A stretch of DNA of 53,575 bases, from NCBI GenBank assembly GCA_020344755.1, contig CP070829.1, positions 855,379 to 908,953 on the forward strand. The letters run 5' to 3'. Made by a program: the position numbers and the translations under genes. Below the pieces are notes generated by a model that had not been told where the DNA came from, ran no database searches, and saw only the letters and a program-made list of their open reading frames with translations. Below, in pieces: positions 43,771-52,216 of this stretch. Each line of letters begins with the position of its first letter. The stretch's first letter is position 1. The DNA comes from Gemmatimonadales bacterium (GTDB lineage: Bacteria > Gemmatimonadota > Gemmatimonadetes > Longimicrobiales > Gaopeijiaceae).

Positions 43771-45185
43771 TGGAGGACACTCCACCCGCGTCACCACAGC
43801 TTTCCCTGGATTCCCGCGAAGGGAGACGCGCGCTCCTGGCGTCCGTGCTCGGATCGGCCATGCCCTTTCTGGACGGAACCGCGGTCAACGTGGCCCTGCC
43901 GTCCATGGCCCGGGAGATGGGTACGAGCTTCTCGGGGTTCCAGTGGATCCTGAACGCGTATCTCATCGCCCTTGCCGCGCTGGTCCTTCCGGGAGGCGCC
44001 CTTTCGGACCGCTGGGGCCGAAGGAGGGCTTTCGTGCGTGGAGCGGTGGCATTCGCGCTGGCCTCCGTTCTGTGCGGAGTTGCACCGGACTCGGGCACGC
44101 TGGTCGTGGCCAGGGCACTCCAGGGTGTTGCCGCCGCACTGCTCATTCCGGCGAGCCTCTCGGTGGTCCAGACCTCGTTCCGGACCCAGGACCGGGGGAA
44201 GGCGGTGGGGTTGTGGTCCGGCATCACCGGTCTGTCCACACTTGCGGGTCCCCTCTTCGGGGGCTGGCTGGTGGATGTGTGGACGTGGCGGGCCATCTTC
44301 TGGCTCAACCTCCCGCTGGGGGCCGCCGCGGTCGCGGTGGCTCTCTGGGCGGTGGCCCCCTCCGCGCGAGACCGCCGCCCAATGGACACGGCCGGTGCGG
44401 TCCTCGCGGCCTTCATGCTGGGTGGCTTCGTCTTCGCCATGACCCAGGGGCCTGAGTGGGGCTGGCGCCATCGGGGTGTCCTGGCGGCCGCGGTGGTTTC
44501 CCTCGTCGCCACCGTCGGGTTCGTGGACGTGGAACGGAACCACGCTCGCCCCATGCTTCCCTTCCGTTTCTTCGGACGAAGGGGATTCCTGGGTGCGAAC
44601 CTCGTGACCGTGGGCGTCTACTTCGCGCTCTCGGGGAACTTCTTCCTCCTCACCATCCAGATGCAGCGAGTCCTGGGGTACTCGGCCTTCGGAACGGGGC
44701 TGGCCCTGGCACCCATCACCTTCATCATGTTGGTGGTCTCCCCCCTCGCCGGACGGTGGAGCGGGATCTGGGGTCCCCGTCCGCTTCTCTCCCTGGGGCC
44801 CTTCGTTGCCGCTGCCGGCGCTCTCCTCCTGTCGCGGGTGGGATTGGACACGGGCTACCTCACTCACCTCTTGCCGGGGGTCGTCTTCTTCGGTTTGGGC
44901 CTATCCTTGACCGTGGCCCCGCTCACCAGCGCGGCCCTTTCCTCCGTGGAGGATGAATTCACCGGCGTGGCCGCAGGGGTGAACAACGCGGTGGCGCGGT
45001 CGGCCCAGCTCCTGGCCATCCCACTGCTCCCTCTCCTCGCCGGCATCTCGGGAATCGAGAGCGTGGGGGGAGTGGAGTTCTCCGATGGATTTCAGCGCGC
45101 ACAGGTGCTGAACGCCGTGGTGCTCGGTATCGCCGGCATCACCGGATGGCTCGTCCTCAGGCCGGGGCCCCCTCAGCCCTCCTGA
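43770..45185 (+). CDS. MFS transporter, DHA2 (EmrB/QacA-like) family
   Basis: A 471-residue inner-membrane protein with about 14 helices. Motif A is GALSDRWGRRRAF, motif D1 near FLDGTAVNVALPSM, and motif C as GLSTLAGPLFGGWL, all typical of proton-driven drug or metabolite efflux. ATG at 43770 chosen for the TGATG overlap; a TTG one codon earlier is possible. The 91 bases after it hold no clear terminator. Confidence 0.92.
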   Translation: MEDTPPASPQLSLDSREGRRALLASVLGSAMPFLDGTAVNVALPSMAREMGTSFSGFQWILNAYLIALAALVLPGGALSDRWGRRRAFVRGAVAFALASVLCGVAPDSGTLVVARALQGVAAALLIPASLSVVQTSFRTQDRGKAVGLWSGITGLSTLAGPLFGGWLVDVWTWRAIFWLNLPLGAAAVAVALWAVAPSARDRRPMDTAGAVLAAFMLGGFVFAMTQGPEWGWRHRGVLAAAVVSLVATVGFVDVERNHARPMLPFRFFGRRGFLGANLVTVGVYFALSGNFFLLTIQMQRVLGYSAFGTGLALAPITFIMLVVSPLAGRWSGIWGPRPLLSLGPFVAAAGALLLSRVGLDTGYLTHLLPGVVFFGLGLSLTVAPLTSAALSSVEDEFTGVAAGVNNAVARSAQLLAIPLLPLLAGISGIESVGGVEFSDGFQRAQVLNAVVLGIAGITGWLVLRPGPPQPS

Positions 45186-45276
45186 GGGCGCATGCTCCCG
45201 ACACCCGGGCCGGCGGGCCACCCCCCCGGGCCCAGGTCACGACAGGGGGCCTATCCCGAACGTCCACCGCGAGGGC

Positions 45277-46440
45277 CTACTCCCGGCGTCCCCTCCAAGC
45301 AGCGACGACCTCCGCCTCCCGCCCCATGAGGGTCTCCTCCATCATACGGGTTCGCCGCTCCGCGCTGATGGAATCGGATTCACTCCACCACGCGTACAAG
45401 TCCCGTACGCTCTCCGCCAGCGGTCGAAAGGTGAGCCCTGCTGCGATCGCACGAGCGTTGTCGACACGAGGGGAGCCCCAGTTGTTCCCGTATGGAAGGA
45501 TCCAGGGGATGAGGTACAGGATCTCCTGCTCCCTGAGGAACTCCGGGTCGTCGATGTAGACCCAGTCCACCGGTGAGTTGAACGCGGCATGGACTCCGTG
45601 GACGAATGCGTGCATGCCCATCCGCGATGCGGGTCCTGCGATATTGAAGGTCCCGATGGTACCCACCTCGAGAAGGTGAAGGGCGAACTGGGCCAGGTCC
45701 CGGTTGTCGATGAACTGGACCGGATCCTCCGGGCCTCCGGGGACCACCACCCGCCCCCCACGGGCCAGCCGCACGGGCCAGTACGTGAACCGGTCGCTGG
45801 TATCGCCCGGTCCCATGATGTAGGTGGGCCGGAGGATCAGCGCCCGCTCTTCCCCGAAGACCCGCCGGGCCTCCGCTTCGGAGTTCGCCTTCATCACGCC
45901 GTACCCGTAGACGAACCTCTCCTCCTCGCTGGCGTGAGCCGGAATCTCCCGGAGGAGCTCCGTGTCCTCGTGGATGTCGTACCCGAGGTAGGGATAGTAG
46001 ACACCGGTGGACGAGGTGTAGACGTAGGTCTGCACGTGATCCCGCAGGAGTTCGGCAGAGGCGCTGGTCCACTCCACCTGCTGCCCAGAGTTGTCGATGG
46101 CCACATCCCATGTACGCCCGCGCAGCGCGTCGAGGTTGTCCGCGCGGTCTCCGATGAGGTGTTCGACGTCGCGGAAGACCTCCTGGTTCACCGACGGCTG
46201 GGAACGCCCCCGGGTGAAGATCGTGACCTGGTGACCTCGTCCCACCGCCTCCGCCACCAGGTGGGGGCCCGTCACGCCGGTCCCGCCCAGGATGAGGATG
46301 CGAAGCGCCCGGGCAGGTGGTGCGCTCAGCAAGGGCCGGGAGTGGCTCCCGGCGGCCGCCACGCCGCGTGCTCCCACGAGGGACGCGGCGATCCCAGCGC
46401 GCAGGCCCGTGGTGAGAAAGTCCCTACGGCTGCTGGTCAT
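45277..46440 (-). CDS. Tat-exported NAD-dependent epimerase/dehydratase (extended SDR)
   Basis: A 387-residue protein that starts with a Tat signal (SSRRDFLTTGLRAG, then Ala-rich to about residue 35), followed by the Rossmann motif LILGGTGVTGPHLV, the catalytic-type region YVYTSSTGVYYPY with VYGYGVMKAN where Y-x-x-x-K is expected, and RPTYIMGPGD. An extended SDR carrying a Tat signal is unusual but seen in Gemmatimonadota and Planctomycetes. GGAGGAGCATGGC precedes the start. It follows the amidohydrolase gene by 57 bases on the same strand. Confidence 0.87.
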   Translation of the reverse strand: MTSSRRDFLTTGLRAGIAASLVGARGVAAAGSHSRPLLSAPPARALRILILGGTGVTGPHLVAEAVGRGHQVTIFTRGRSQPSVNQEVFRDVEHLIGDRADNLDALRGRTWDVAIDNSGQQVEWTSASAELLRDHVQTYVYTSSTGVYYPYLGYDIHEDTELLREIPAHASEEERFVYGYGVMKANSEAEARRVFGEERALILRPTYIMGPGDTSDRFTYWPVRLARGGRVVVPGGPEDPVQFIDNRDLAQFALHLLEVGTIGTFNIAGPASRMGMHAFVHGVHAAFNSPVDWVYIDDPEFLREQEILYLIPWILPYGNNWGSPRVDNARAIAAGLTFRPLAESVRDLYAWWSESDSISAERRTRMMEETLMGREAEVVAAWRGRRE

Positions 46441-46497
46441 GCCATGCTCCTCCGGCTCAGACGGTTCGACATCGTTGCCCTCATTCCGGACGCCAAC

Positions 46498-49400
46498 TCA
46501 GCGGCGCACCGGTCTCGGTCCACTCCTCCACACCTCCGCGTACACCCAGGGGCGGGACCCGTAGGGCCGGGGCCGGGGCCAGAGCTCGTCCAGGGTGGTG
46601 CCGTCGTACACGATCCCGCCCTTCATCACCATGGCGATGTCGGCGGTGTTCCGGATGTCGTCCAGGGGGTTCGAGTCGAGTATCACCAGGTCCGCCAGCT
46701 TCCCCACGGAGATGGAGCCCACGTCCGCCTCGGCACCCAGGAAGTAGGCGCCACCGTTGGTGGCCACCTCCAGAGCCCCCATGGGTCCCATGGCCTCGGC
46801 GGCCATCCAGATCTCCCAGTGGGAGGCGATCCCGTGCTGCTGTCCGTGGGCGCCGATGGCCCCATGGCCTCCCTCGGCGATGATGTCCGCCAGCACCTGG
46901 GCGAGCATGGGGAAGGAGTAGTCGGTCCGTGGCCTCAGGTACGGCCGCCGAGCATGGGGGACCAGCTGCTTCCAGGGCATCCAGAGACGCAGCTTCGGGT
47001 CCTTCCACACCTCACTCTCCTGGAAGAACCACTCGTCGTTCCACGGCCCCGGCCCCCCGACGACGAATGTAGGTGAATAGACGGTGTTGGCCTGACCGAA
47101 GAACCGGGACACGTCCGCGTACATGGGGACGTAGCTCAGGGGGTGCTCCCACGCCGTCTGGCCATCCATGATCAGGCCCAGGTTGTAGGCCAGGTCCCCT
47201 CCCTCGCCGGTCACCATCAGGCCACGCTCCCGGGCCACGTCCGTGACCCACTGGCGCTGGGCTCTGCGGGGCTGCATGTACGACTTCAGCGAGACCGCCC
47301 CCCAAGACTGCAGGCGGTCCACGTTCTCCCGGGTGATCTGGTAGGTGCTGAGCTCGTTCTGCCGGGCACCGTCCCCCCTGTAGAGGGGATCCCCGGTGGT
47401 GAAGGTCCGGGGCCCGATCAGGGCACCGGACTCGATCATGTCCATGGCCGGAAAGATGTCCTGCGACCACTGGGAGTTGTCGAGGTTGGTGGTCACGCCG
47501 TACGCCAGGGGCACCGCCGCCTCGAAGGCCTTGGTGGGAAGGATCCCCCGGTACTCCCGGAAGAAGTGGGAGTGCATGTCGATGAGGCCCGGGATCACCG
47601 TCTTGCCGGTGGCGTCCACCACCCGATCCACCCCGGAGACCTCACATTCGCCCACGCAGGTGATCCGGCCGTCGGTGGCGACGATGGCGCCCCCCTCCAC
47701 CACCCTCCTGCCCTCCATGGTGAGAATGCGTGCGTTGGTCACCGCCACCGTCCCGCGGGCCAGGGATCCGCGGGGGATCTCCAGCTCGATCTGGACCGTG
47801 TCGGTGACCCCGGTGGTCAGGTCGTGAGCGAAGTACCGGGCGCCTGAGCCGAACTCCACCGTCCGGGCATCGCGCCACCGGGGGAAGAGACCGCCCTCCC
47901 GGCTGAGTTGCGTGACGGGAAGCCGGCCGCGCTTCTTGTCGATGGCCACCGGTCCTACTCCAGGCAGCGGCGGGATGGGCACCAGGTAGACGTTGTCTCC
48001 CTCGTTGAAGGCGGCGTGGCCCCCGTCCGGGGAAACGACGATCTCGTCGGCCCAGGGGAGCGTCAGGTGTACGCGCCGGTCCCCACCTTCCCGTGTCACC
48101 GAGACCAGCTGCGTGGAATCGCCGCGGCTCGTTCCCATCTGCGGGAAGTAGAGGCGGCCACCCGGGCCGAACGAGGGCCGCACGAACTGGGTCCGCGTCG
48201 ACAGCGTCGGCCCCTCCACCCGCACCACCTGCCGGCCCTCGCCCCCCTGCGACGGGAAGAGGACGATGTCGTACCACGGATTGTGGGCCATGGTGCGGTG
48301 CCGCTCGGTGGCGCCGGATCCCCGGGACGCTACGATCTCGCTCCCGTCGAGACTCCATCCCGTATGGGAGTACTCACCCCGCTGACGACTCACCTGCTGT
48401 GGCTCGCCCCCGGTGACCCGGATTTTCATGACGTGCCCCGCGCCGGCCTCATCCACGGTGGTGTAGGCCACCCAGAGACCGTCTGGCGACCAGGAAGGGG
48501 CATACTCGAAGACCGGAGAGGTGTCCCGGGTCAGGCGCCGGGGTGTCCCGCCGGGGAGGTCCATGATCCAGACTCGGCCGGCAGCGGTGAAGGCCACCCG
48601 CGACCCGTCGGGGGAGGCCGTCTGCCACCGGGTGAACCGGACCCGGATGGGACCGTCGTCGATGCGGAACGATTGGTAGGCCTGCTCCGAGATGGTGCGT
48701 CGTACCAGGGCCGTGAACGGGATCGTGGACACTTCTCCCGACCCCAGGTCCAGCCGCCGAAGCTTCCCTCCCTGGGAGAGGACCACCCCGGATCCGTCCG
48801 GAAGCCACGCATATCCGGGCAGCGGCCGAATCACCTTCATCCCTTCGGTCATGTCCTGGGTGATGGGGTCCATGACGATCCGCTCGGACCCGGTTTCCAG
48901 GTCCCGAAGCCAGAGAGCGGTAGCGGGACCGAACTGGTGGCCCTTCCACTCGATGGTGGCGTCGGGCAACCGCCGGGCAAAGGTGAGGGAGCGGCCGTCG
49001 GGCGATACCTCCGGCGCGATGGCCCCGCCGCCGGAGAGCCGGTATTGCCGGGAGGGGACCCCGCTGGTGACCCGGGTGATCTCGCCCGTCTCCAGGTCCA
49101 TGCGGCGAAGGTTGTTGGCACCCTGCAACGCGTCCTGAACGGTGCCGGCGATCTGATCGTCCACCGACCAGGGGACGGTCTGACCCGGTGTCCGGACCTG
49201 GTAGTAGAGGTAGCGTCCGTCGTTGGACATCGAGGGCCAGGCCGCCGACCCGCCTTCCGGTGACACCACCTGGACCCCGCTTCCTCCGTCCACGTGGTAC
49301 ATCCAGATCCCGCCGCCCTGCACGACCAGAATGTACTGCCCGTCCCCAGTCCATTCGGGCATGGTCACCCGGGTGTCTTCACTGCGCTGGACCTGCCGGG

Positions 49401-49791
49401 GATTGGACCCGTCGGCATCCATAACCCACAGGTTGTTCTGCCCACCCCGGTCCGAGATGAAGGCGATGTGGCGGCCGTCCGGGGAGTACTTGGGGTGGTA
49501 GTTCACCGCCACTCCACTGTTCTGCGTCAGCACTTCCGCTTCCCCACCCGCCACCGGCACCCGATAGACGTGGGCCAGGAGGTCGAAGACGATCCACTCC
49601 CCGTCCGGGGACACGTCCACGGACATCCAGGTCCCCTCATCTGTGGTGAAGTCGATGAGGCGGGTCTCACCCCGGGGGAGCGTCACGTCCCAGTCGTCCG
49701 ACCCGTCCTGCCCTGCGAGCGGATAGGAAAGGACGAAGAGCCCGAAGACACCGGCGGCGAGCGTGCGTGGAACGGGGAGGGAGCGGTACAT
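46498..49791 (-). CDS. secreted TolB-propeller / amidohydrolase fusion
   Basis: A 1097-residue exported protein. After a signal peptide (LAAGVFGLFVLSYPLAGQ), residues about 40-680 are WD40/TolB-like blades (VDVSPDGEWIVFD, PKYSPDGRHIAFISDRGG). Residues about 685-1080 form a metal-dependent amidohydrolase: DMHSHFF (His740, His742), SLKSYM (possible carbamylated Lys), WEHPLSY and GAHGQQHG. The propeller and barrel sit in one chain, a recurrent Gemmatimonadota architecture. Probably hydrolyses peptides or amides outside the cytoplasm; substrate unknown. Confidence 0.9.
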   Translation of the reverse strand: MYRSLPVPRTLAAGVFGLFVLSYPLAGQDGSDDWDVTLPRGETRLIDFTTDEGTWMSVDVSPDGEWIVFDLLAHVYRVPVAGGEAEVLTQNSGVAVNYHPKYSPDGRHIAFISDRGGQNNLWVMDADGSNPRQVQRSEDTRVTMPEWTGDGQYILVVQGGGIWMYHVDGGSGVQVVSPEGGSAAWPSMSNDGRYLYYQVRTPGQTVPWSVDDQIAGTVQDALQGANNLRRMDLETGEITRVTSGVPSRQYRLSGGGAIAPEVSPDGRSLTFARRLPDATIEWKGHQFGPATALWLRDLETGSERIVMDPITQDMTEGMKVIRPLPGYAWLPDGSGVVLSQGGKLRRLDLGSGEVSTIPFTALVRRTISEQAYQSFRIDDGPIRVRFTRWQTASPDGSRVAFTAAGRVWIMDLPGGTPRRLTRDTSPVFEYAPSWSPDGLWVAYTTVDEAGAGHVMKIRVTGGEPQQVSRQRGEYSHTGWSLDGSEIVASRGSGATERHRTMAHNPWYDIVLFPSQGGEGRQVVRVEGPTLSTRTQFVRPSFGPGGRLYFPQMGTSRGDSTQLVSVTREGGDRRVHLTLPWADEIVVSPDGGHAAFNEGDNVYLVPIPPLPGVGPVAIDKKRGRLPVTQLSREGGLFPRWRDARTVEFGSGARYFAHDLTTGVTDTVQIELEIPRGSLARGTVAVTNARILTMEGRRVVEGGAIVATDGRITCVGECEVSGVDRVVDATGKTVIPGLIDMHSHFFREYRGILPTKAFEAAVPLAYGVTTNLDNSQWSQDIFPAMDMIESGALIGPRTFTTGDPLYRGDGARQNELSTYQITRENVDRLQSWGAVSLKSYMQPRRAQRQWVTDVARERGLMVTGEGGDLAYNLGLIMDGQTAWEHPLSYVPMYADVSRFFGQANTVYSPTFVVGGPGPWNDEWFFQESEVWKDPKLRLWMPWKQLVPHARRPYLRPRTDYSFPMLAQVLADIIAEGGHGAIGAHGQQHGIASHWEIWMAAEAMGPMGALEVATNGGAYFLGAEADVGSISVGKLADLVILDSNPLDDIRNTADIAMVMKGGIVYDGTTLDELWPRPRPYGSRPWVYAEVWRSGPRPVRR

Positions 49792-50083
49792 GATGCCTCA
49801 CGGGTGACGGTGCACACGGATGGCGGGAGCCACCATCCACTTCCGGGTGCTAGAGTAGATCGTGGCCCGCAACCCGGGCAACGCGGACCCCCGCGACACG
49901 GCTGGGGAGCCCCTCCGTGAGCTGGAGGTGCGCGATTCCGCTGGAGGTCGGGCTACCGCCGCTCACCCCCCGGACCTGTTCCGCCCTCGGCGCAGCTGCC
50001 CGAATCGTGCCGGCACAGGGTCTCGCGCCAAGCTTCGGTGCCAGAACGGACCCGCGGTGACTCCGGGCCGGCCCTGGGATCCG
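49792..50083. other. intergenic stretch
   Basis: 292 bases without a gene, upstream of the amidohydrolase and downstream of the TonB-plug operon, both on the minus strand. A hairpin at 49897-49919 (CACGG..GGGG AG CCCC..CCGTG) could end the upstream operon, but no T-run follows. TGAGGCATC before 49791 is the amidohydrolase ribosome site. Confidence 0.4.
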
Positions 50084-50479
50084 TCACCTCCTCAGGGTCA
50101 CCAGGATGGCACCGCCCTGGAGGTCACTTCCGAACCGAATCTGGGCGTCGTTCGCGCTCATGAACTCCACCTCCTCGACCTCGTTGGTCCGGATGTCGTA
50201 GAGGAGGTTCAGCCCCCGGTTGTCCCGGACTCCGTTTACGAAGACGCCGATCGTGACGCCTCCGGAGAAGGTCCGCTGGCTTCGCGCCTGGAGCCAACGG
50301 GGGCGAAGGCGGGAGATGACGGTATACAGGTCGTTCGCCCCGGCCGATTCGATCTCCGCCACCGTGAGCCGATTCGGGTCCCCTCGACCGTCTCCGGTGC
50401 GGCCACTGGCGCAGGCGGCCGTGAGCACGGACAGCAACAGAAGCGCCGGAAGGAGAGGTTGGCGGGCGAGGATCTTCAT
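50084..50479 (-). CDS. small lipoprotein with TonB-plug-like domain
   Basis: A 131-residue lipoprotein: signal and lipobox LLLLSVLTAACASG, then a plug-like domain with GVTIGVFVNGVRDNRG, TNEVEEVEFMSANDAQIRFG and GGAILVTLRR. This is the pattern P-x-V-x-[IV]-[DN]-G ... IE-x-[IV] ... G-x-I-x-[IV]-T-R of TonB-dependent receptor plugs, but no barrel follows. GGAG precedes the ATG at 50479. Last gene of the S9-peptidase operon. Role unknown. Confidence 0.8.
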   Translation of the reverse strand: MKILARQPLLPALLLLSVLTAACASGRTGDGRGDPNRLTVAEIESAGANDLYTVISRLRPRWLQARSQRTFSGGVTIGVFVNGVRDNRGLNLLYDIRTNEVEEVEFMSANDAQIRFGSDLQGGAILVTLRR

Positions 50480-50519
50480 CACGTCACTCCAGGTTCGGGG
50501 GGACAGGCTCGGCGTGCCC

Positions 50520-51587
50520 TCAACTTCGCGTCCAGACCACCACCGCTCCGCAGGAGGCATTCGTCCCTCCGTATTCTAACGGCATGGACGCACCTCCCTG
50601 GTAGACCTCGATTCCGGCAATCTGGTCCGGCACCACGAGTTGGTTCAACATCGCAGGATTGTCGCCGGCGCGGTGGATCATGATCCCGTCCAGGTACACC
50701 GACGGATAGCAGGGCGGGCTCTCCCGCTTCCCGCCGCGCAGGATGATGGCCCGGGTGGAGGGGTTCAGAGGGTCCGCCAACCGGAACTCCACTCCGTTGA
50801 TCCGCCGGAAGATGTCCACCATCTCCACCGGGTTCTGGTCTTCGATGGTTTGCCGGTCGATGAAGTCGCCTCCGCTGGCGTACTCGCGGCGGCGATAGAA
50901 TCCAACCGACTCCAGCGCCACCTCGCGCCGCTCCACCACCACTTCGATGGGCTCCAGGAGCACCGGGTCCACCGCCATGGCCACCTGGGCATCCGACGTC
51001 AGTCCCGCGACCACGTCGATGGTGTCGACACGGGTCGCGTAACCCAGGTTGCTGAACTCCACGGCGTGTCGCCCGGGGGGAACCCGTGCGAACACGAAGC
51101 GCCCCTCATCGTTGGTGAGCCCGTCCAGCCGGACCTCCTCGATCCGGACCCGGGCTCCCTGGAGCGGGGTTCCGGACCGCGTGTCCGAGACCCGTCCCAC
51201 CAGGCGACCCGGCTCGGTTCCCCCGGTCCCTTCCTGGGGATCGAGGGTTGTGGTGAACGACCCCGATCGGAGGATCGCGAACTCCCCGGAGGCCGATTGG
51301 TATCCCCGCCGGGTAAGCCGGAGCTCATAGGTCCCCACCGGGGCGTCTCGGATCTCGAAGTACCCGAGAGAATCGGTGTAGAGGAAGATCCCGAGGCCCA
51401 CGAGGGTCACTCGCACCCCCTCCAGGGGCTGCCGGGTCACGCCGTCGAGCACCTGCCCCTGGATGTCCACCCGCTCCCGCGTGACCGGCTCCTGCGCCGG
51501 GAGCCCGGCGGCGGGAGTCCCGAGGGATAGACCGGCGAGGACCATCCACCCCCGACCCCGGCCGGCCCTGCGCCGGATTCCGCCCAT
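50520..51587 (-). CDS. exported protein with two carboxypeptidase-regulatory domains and a TonB plug, no barrel
   Basis: A 355-residue exported protein: signal (WMVLAGLSLGTPAAGLPAQ), two CarboxypepD_reg beta-sandwich domains (VLDGVTRQPLEGVRVTLVG and VSDTRSGTPLQGARVRIEE), then a TonB-plug domain (IILRGGKRESPPCYPSVYLD, IAGIEVYQGGASMPLEYGG, GAVVVWTR). It ends exactly after the plug, so the 22-stranded barrel of a receptor is absent. Two Cys (in PPCYP and NASCGA) could form a disulfide. The start could also be the GTG at 51626, directly after the upstream stop. Confidence 0.85.
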   Translation of the reverse strand: MGGIRRRAGRGRGWMVLAGLSLGTPAAGLPAQEPVTRERVDIQGQVLDGVTRQPLEGVRVTLVGLGIFLYTDSLGYFEIRDAPVGTYELRLTRRGYQSASGEFAILRSGSFTTTLDPQEGTGGTEPGRLVGRVSDTRSGTPLQGARVRIEEVRLDGLTNDEGRFVFARVPPGRHAVEFSNLGYATRVDTIDVVAGLTSDAQVAMAVDPVLLEPIEVVVERREVALESVGFYRRREYASGGDFIDRQTIEDQNPVEMVDIFRRINGVEFRLADPLNPSTRAIILRGGKRESPPCYPSVYLDGIMIHRAGDNPAMLNQLVVPDQIAGIEVYQGGASMPLEYGGTNASCGAVVVWTRS

Positions 51588-51626
51588 GGGCGCGGCGCTC
51601 CCCGCGCGTCTCGAGTGACCGATCAC

Positions 51627-52202
51627 TCAGTCTCCCGGCCCGAACCCCAGCCGGCCTGCCACCAGGCGGATGATCCGACGCTCCAGGACCTCACGAGACT
51701 GGCAGTGCACCTGGTTGCCGCTGGTGGTTCGGGGACGGGCGAAGGCGTCCACCACGGTAACCACCTGGGTGCTGTCGGAGACCGGGACCAGCTTGGTCAC
51801 CACGGACATGTCCACTTCGTAGAGATTCGCCAGGGGTCCCGAAAAATTGGACCCGCAGTCGATGAACGAATTGAGCCGTTCCCCGGCCACACGCCGTGGC
51901 TGAAACGCCGGATTCCCGAACTCCCAGGTCGCGGGGTCGATGAGGGTCACCGGAATCTCGAGCTCGGCATAGACACCCTCGAGGACGGGCCAGACGTCGC
52001 GGACGGCCGCCGGGAGATTCCGGGACTCGATCCCGGCCTGGTTGTACATCTCGATGGTGGTCTGCCCCACGTTGAGCCGGCGCCGGGTATCCGGTGCCAC
52101 ATCGGACGCGCCGGTACCGTCCTGGCCCGACGAGGCGCAGGAGGCCAGGAGCAGGCAAAGGGCCGCGGGACCCAGAATCGGACGCAATACGCCAACACTC
52201 AT
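51627..52202 (-). CDS. exported lipoprotein of unknown function
   Basis: A 191-residue lipoprotein: lipobox in ALCLLLASCASSG, then an unrecognised domain with two further Cys (FIDCGSN, VHCQSRE) that may pair. The ATG at 52202 is chosen because AGGAGGACGGGA lies just upstream; an earlier ATG six codons before also reads in frame. It lies 14 bases after the S9 peptidase and 39 before the plug protein, in one operon. Confidence 0.78.
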   Translation of the reverse strand: MSVGVLRPILGPAALCLLLASCASSGQDGTGASDVAPDTRRRLNVGQTTIEMYNQAGIESRNLPAAVRDVWPVLEGVYAELEIPVTLIDPATWEFGNPAFQPRRVAGERLNSFIDCGSNFSGPLANLYEVDMSVVTKLVPVSDSTQVVTVVDAFARPRTTSGNQVHCQSREVLERRIIRLVAGRLGFGPGD

Positions 52203-52216
52203 TCCCGTCCTCCTGT

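Noticed and set aside
51613..51628. Perfect hairpin GAGTGA-CCGA-TCACTC at a gene junction
   Set aside because: Only six pairs, no T-run, and it overlaps the lipoprotein stop codon; likely chance in this operon, so not called a terminator.
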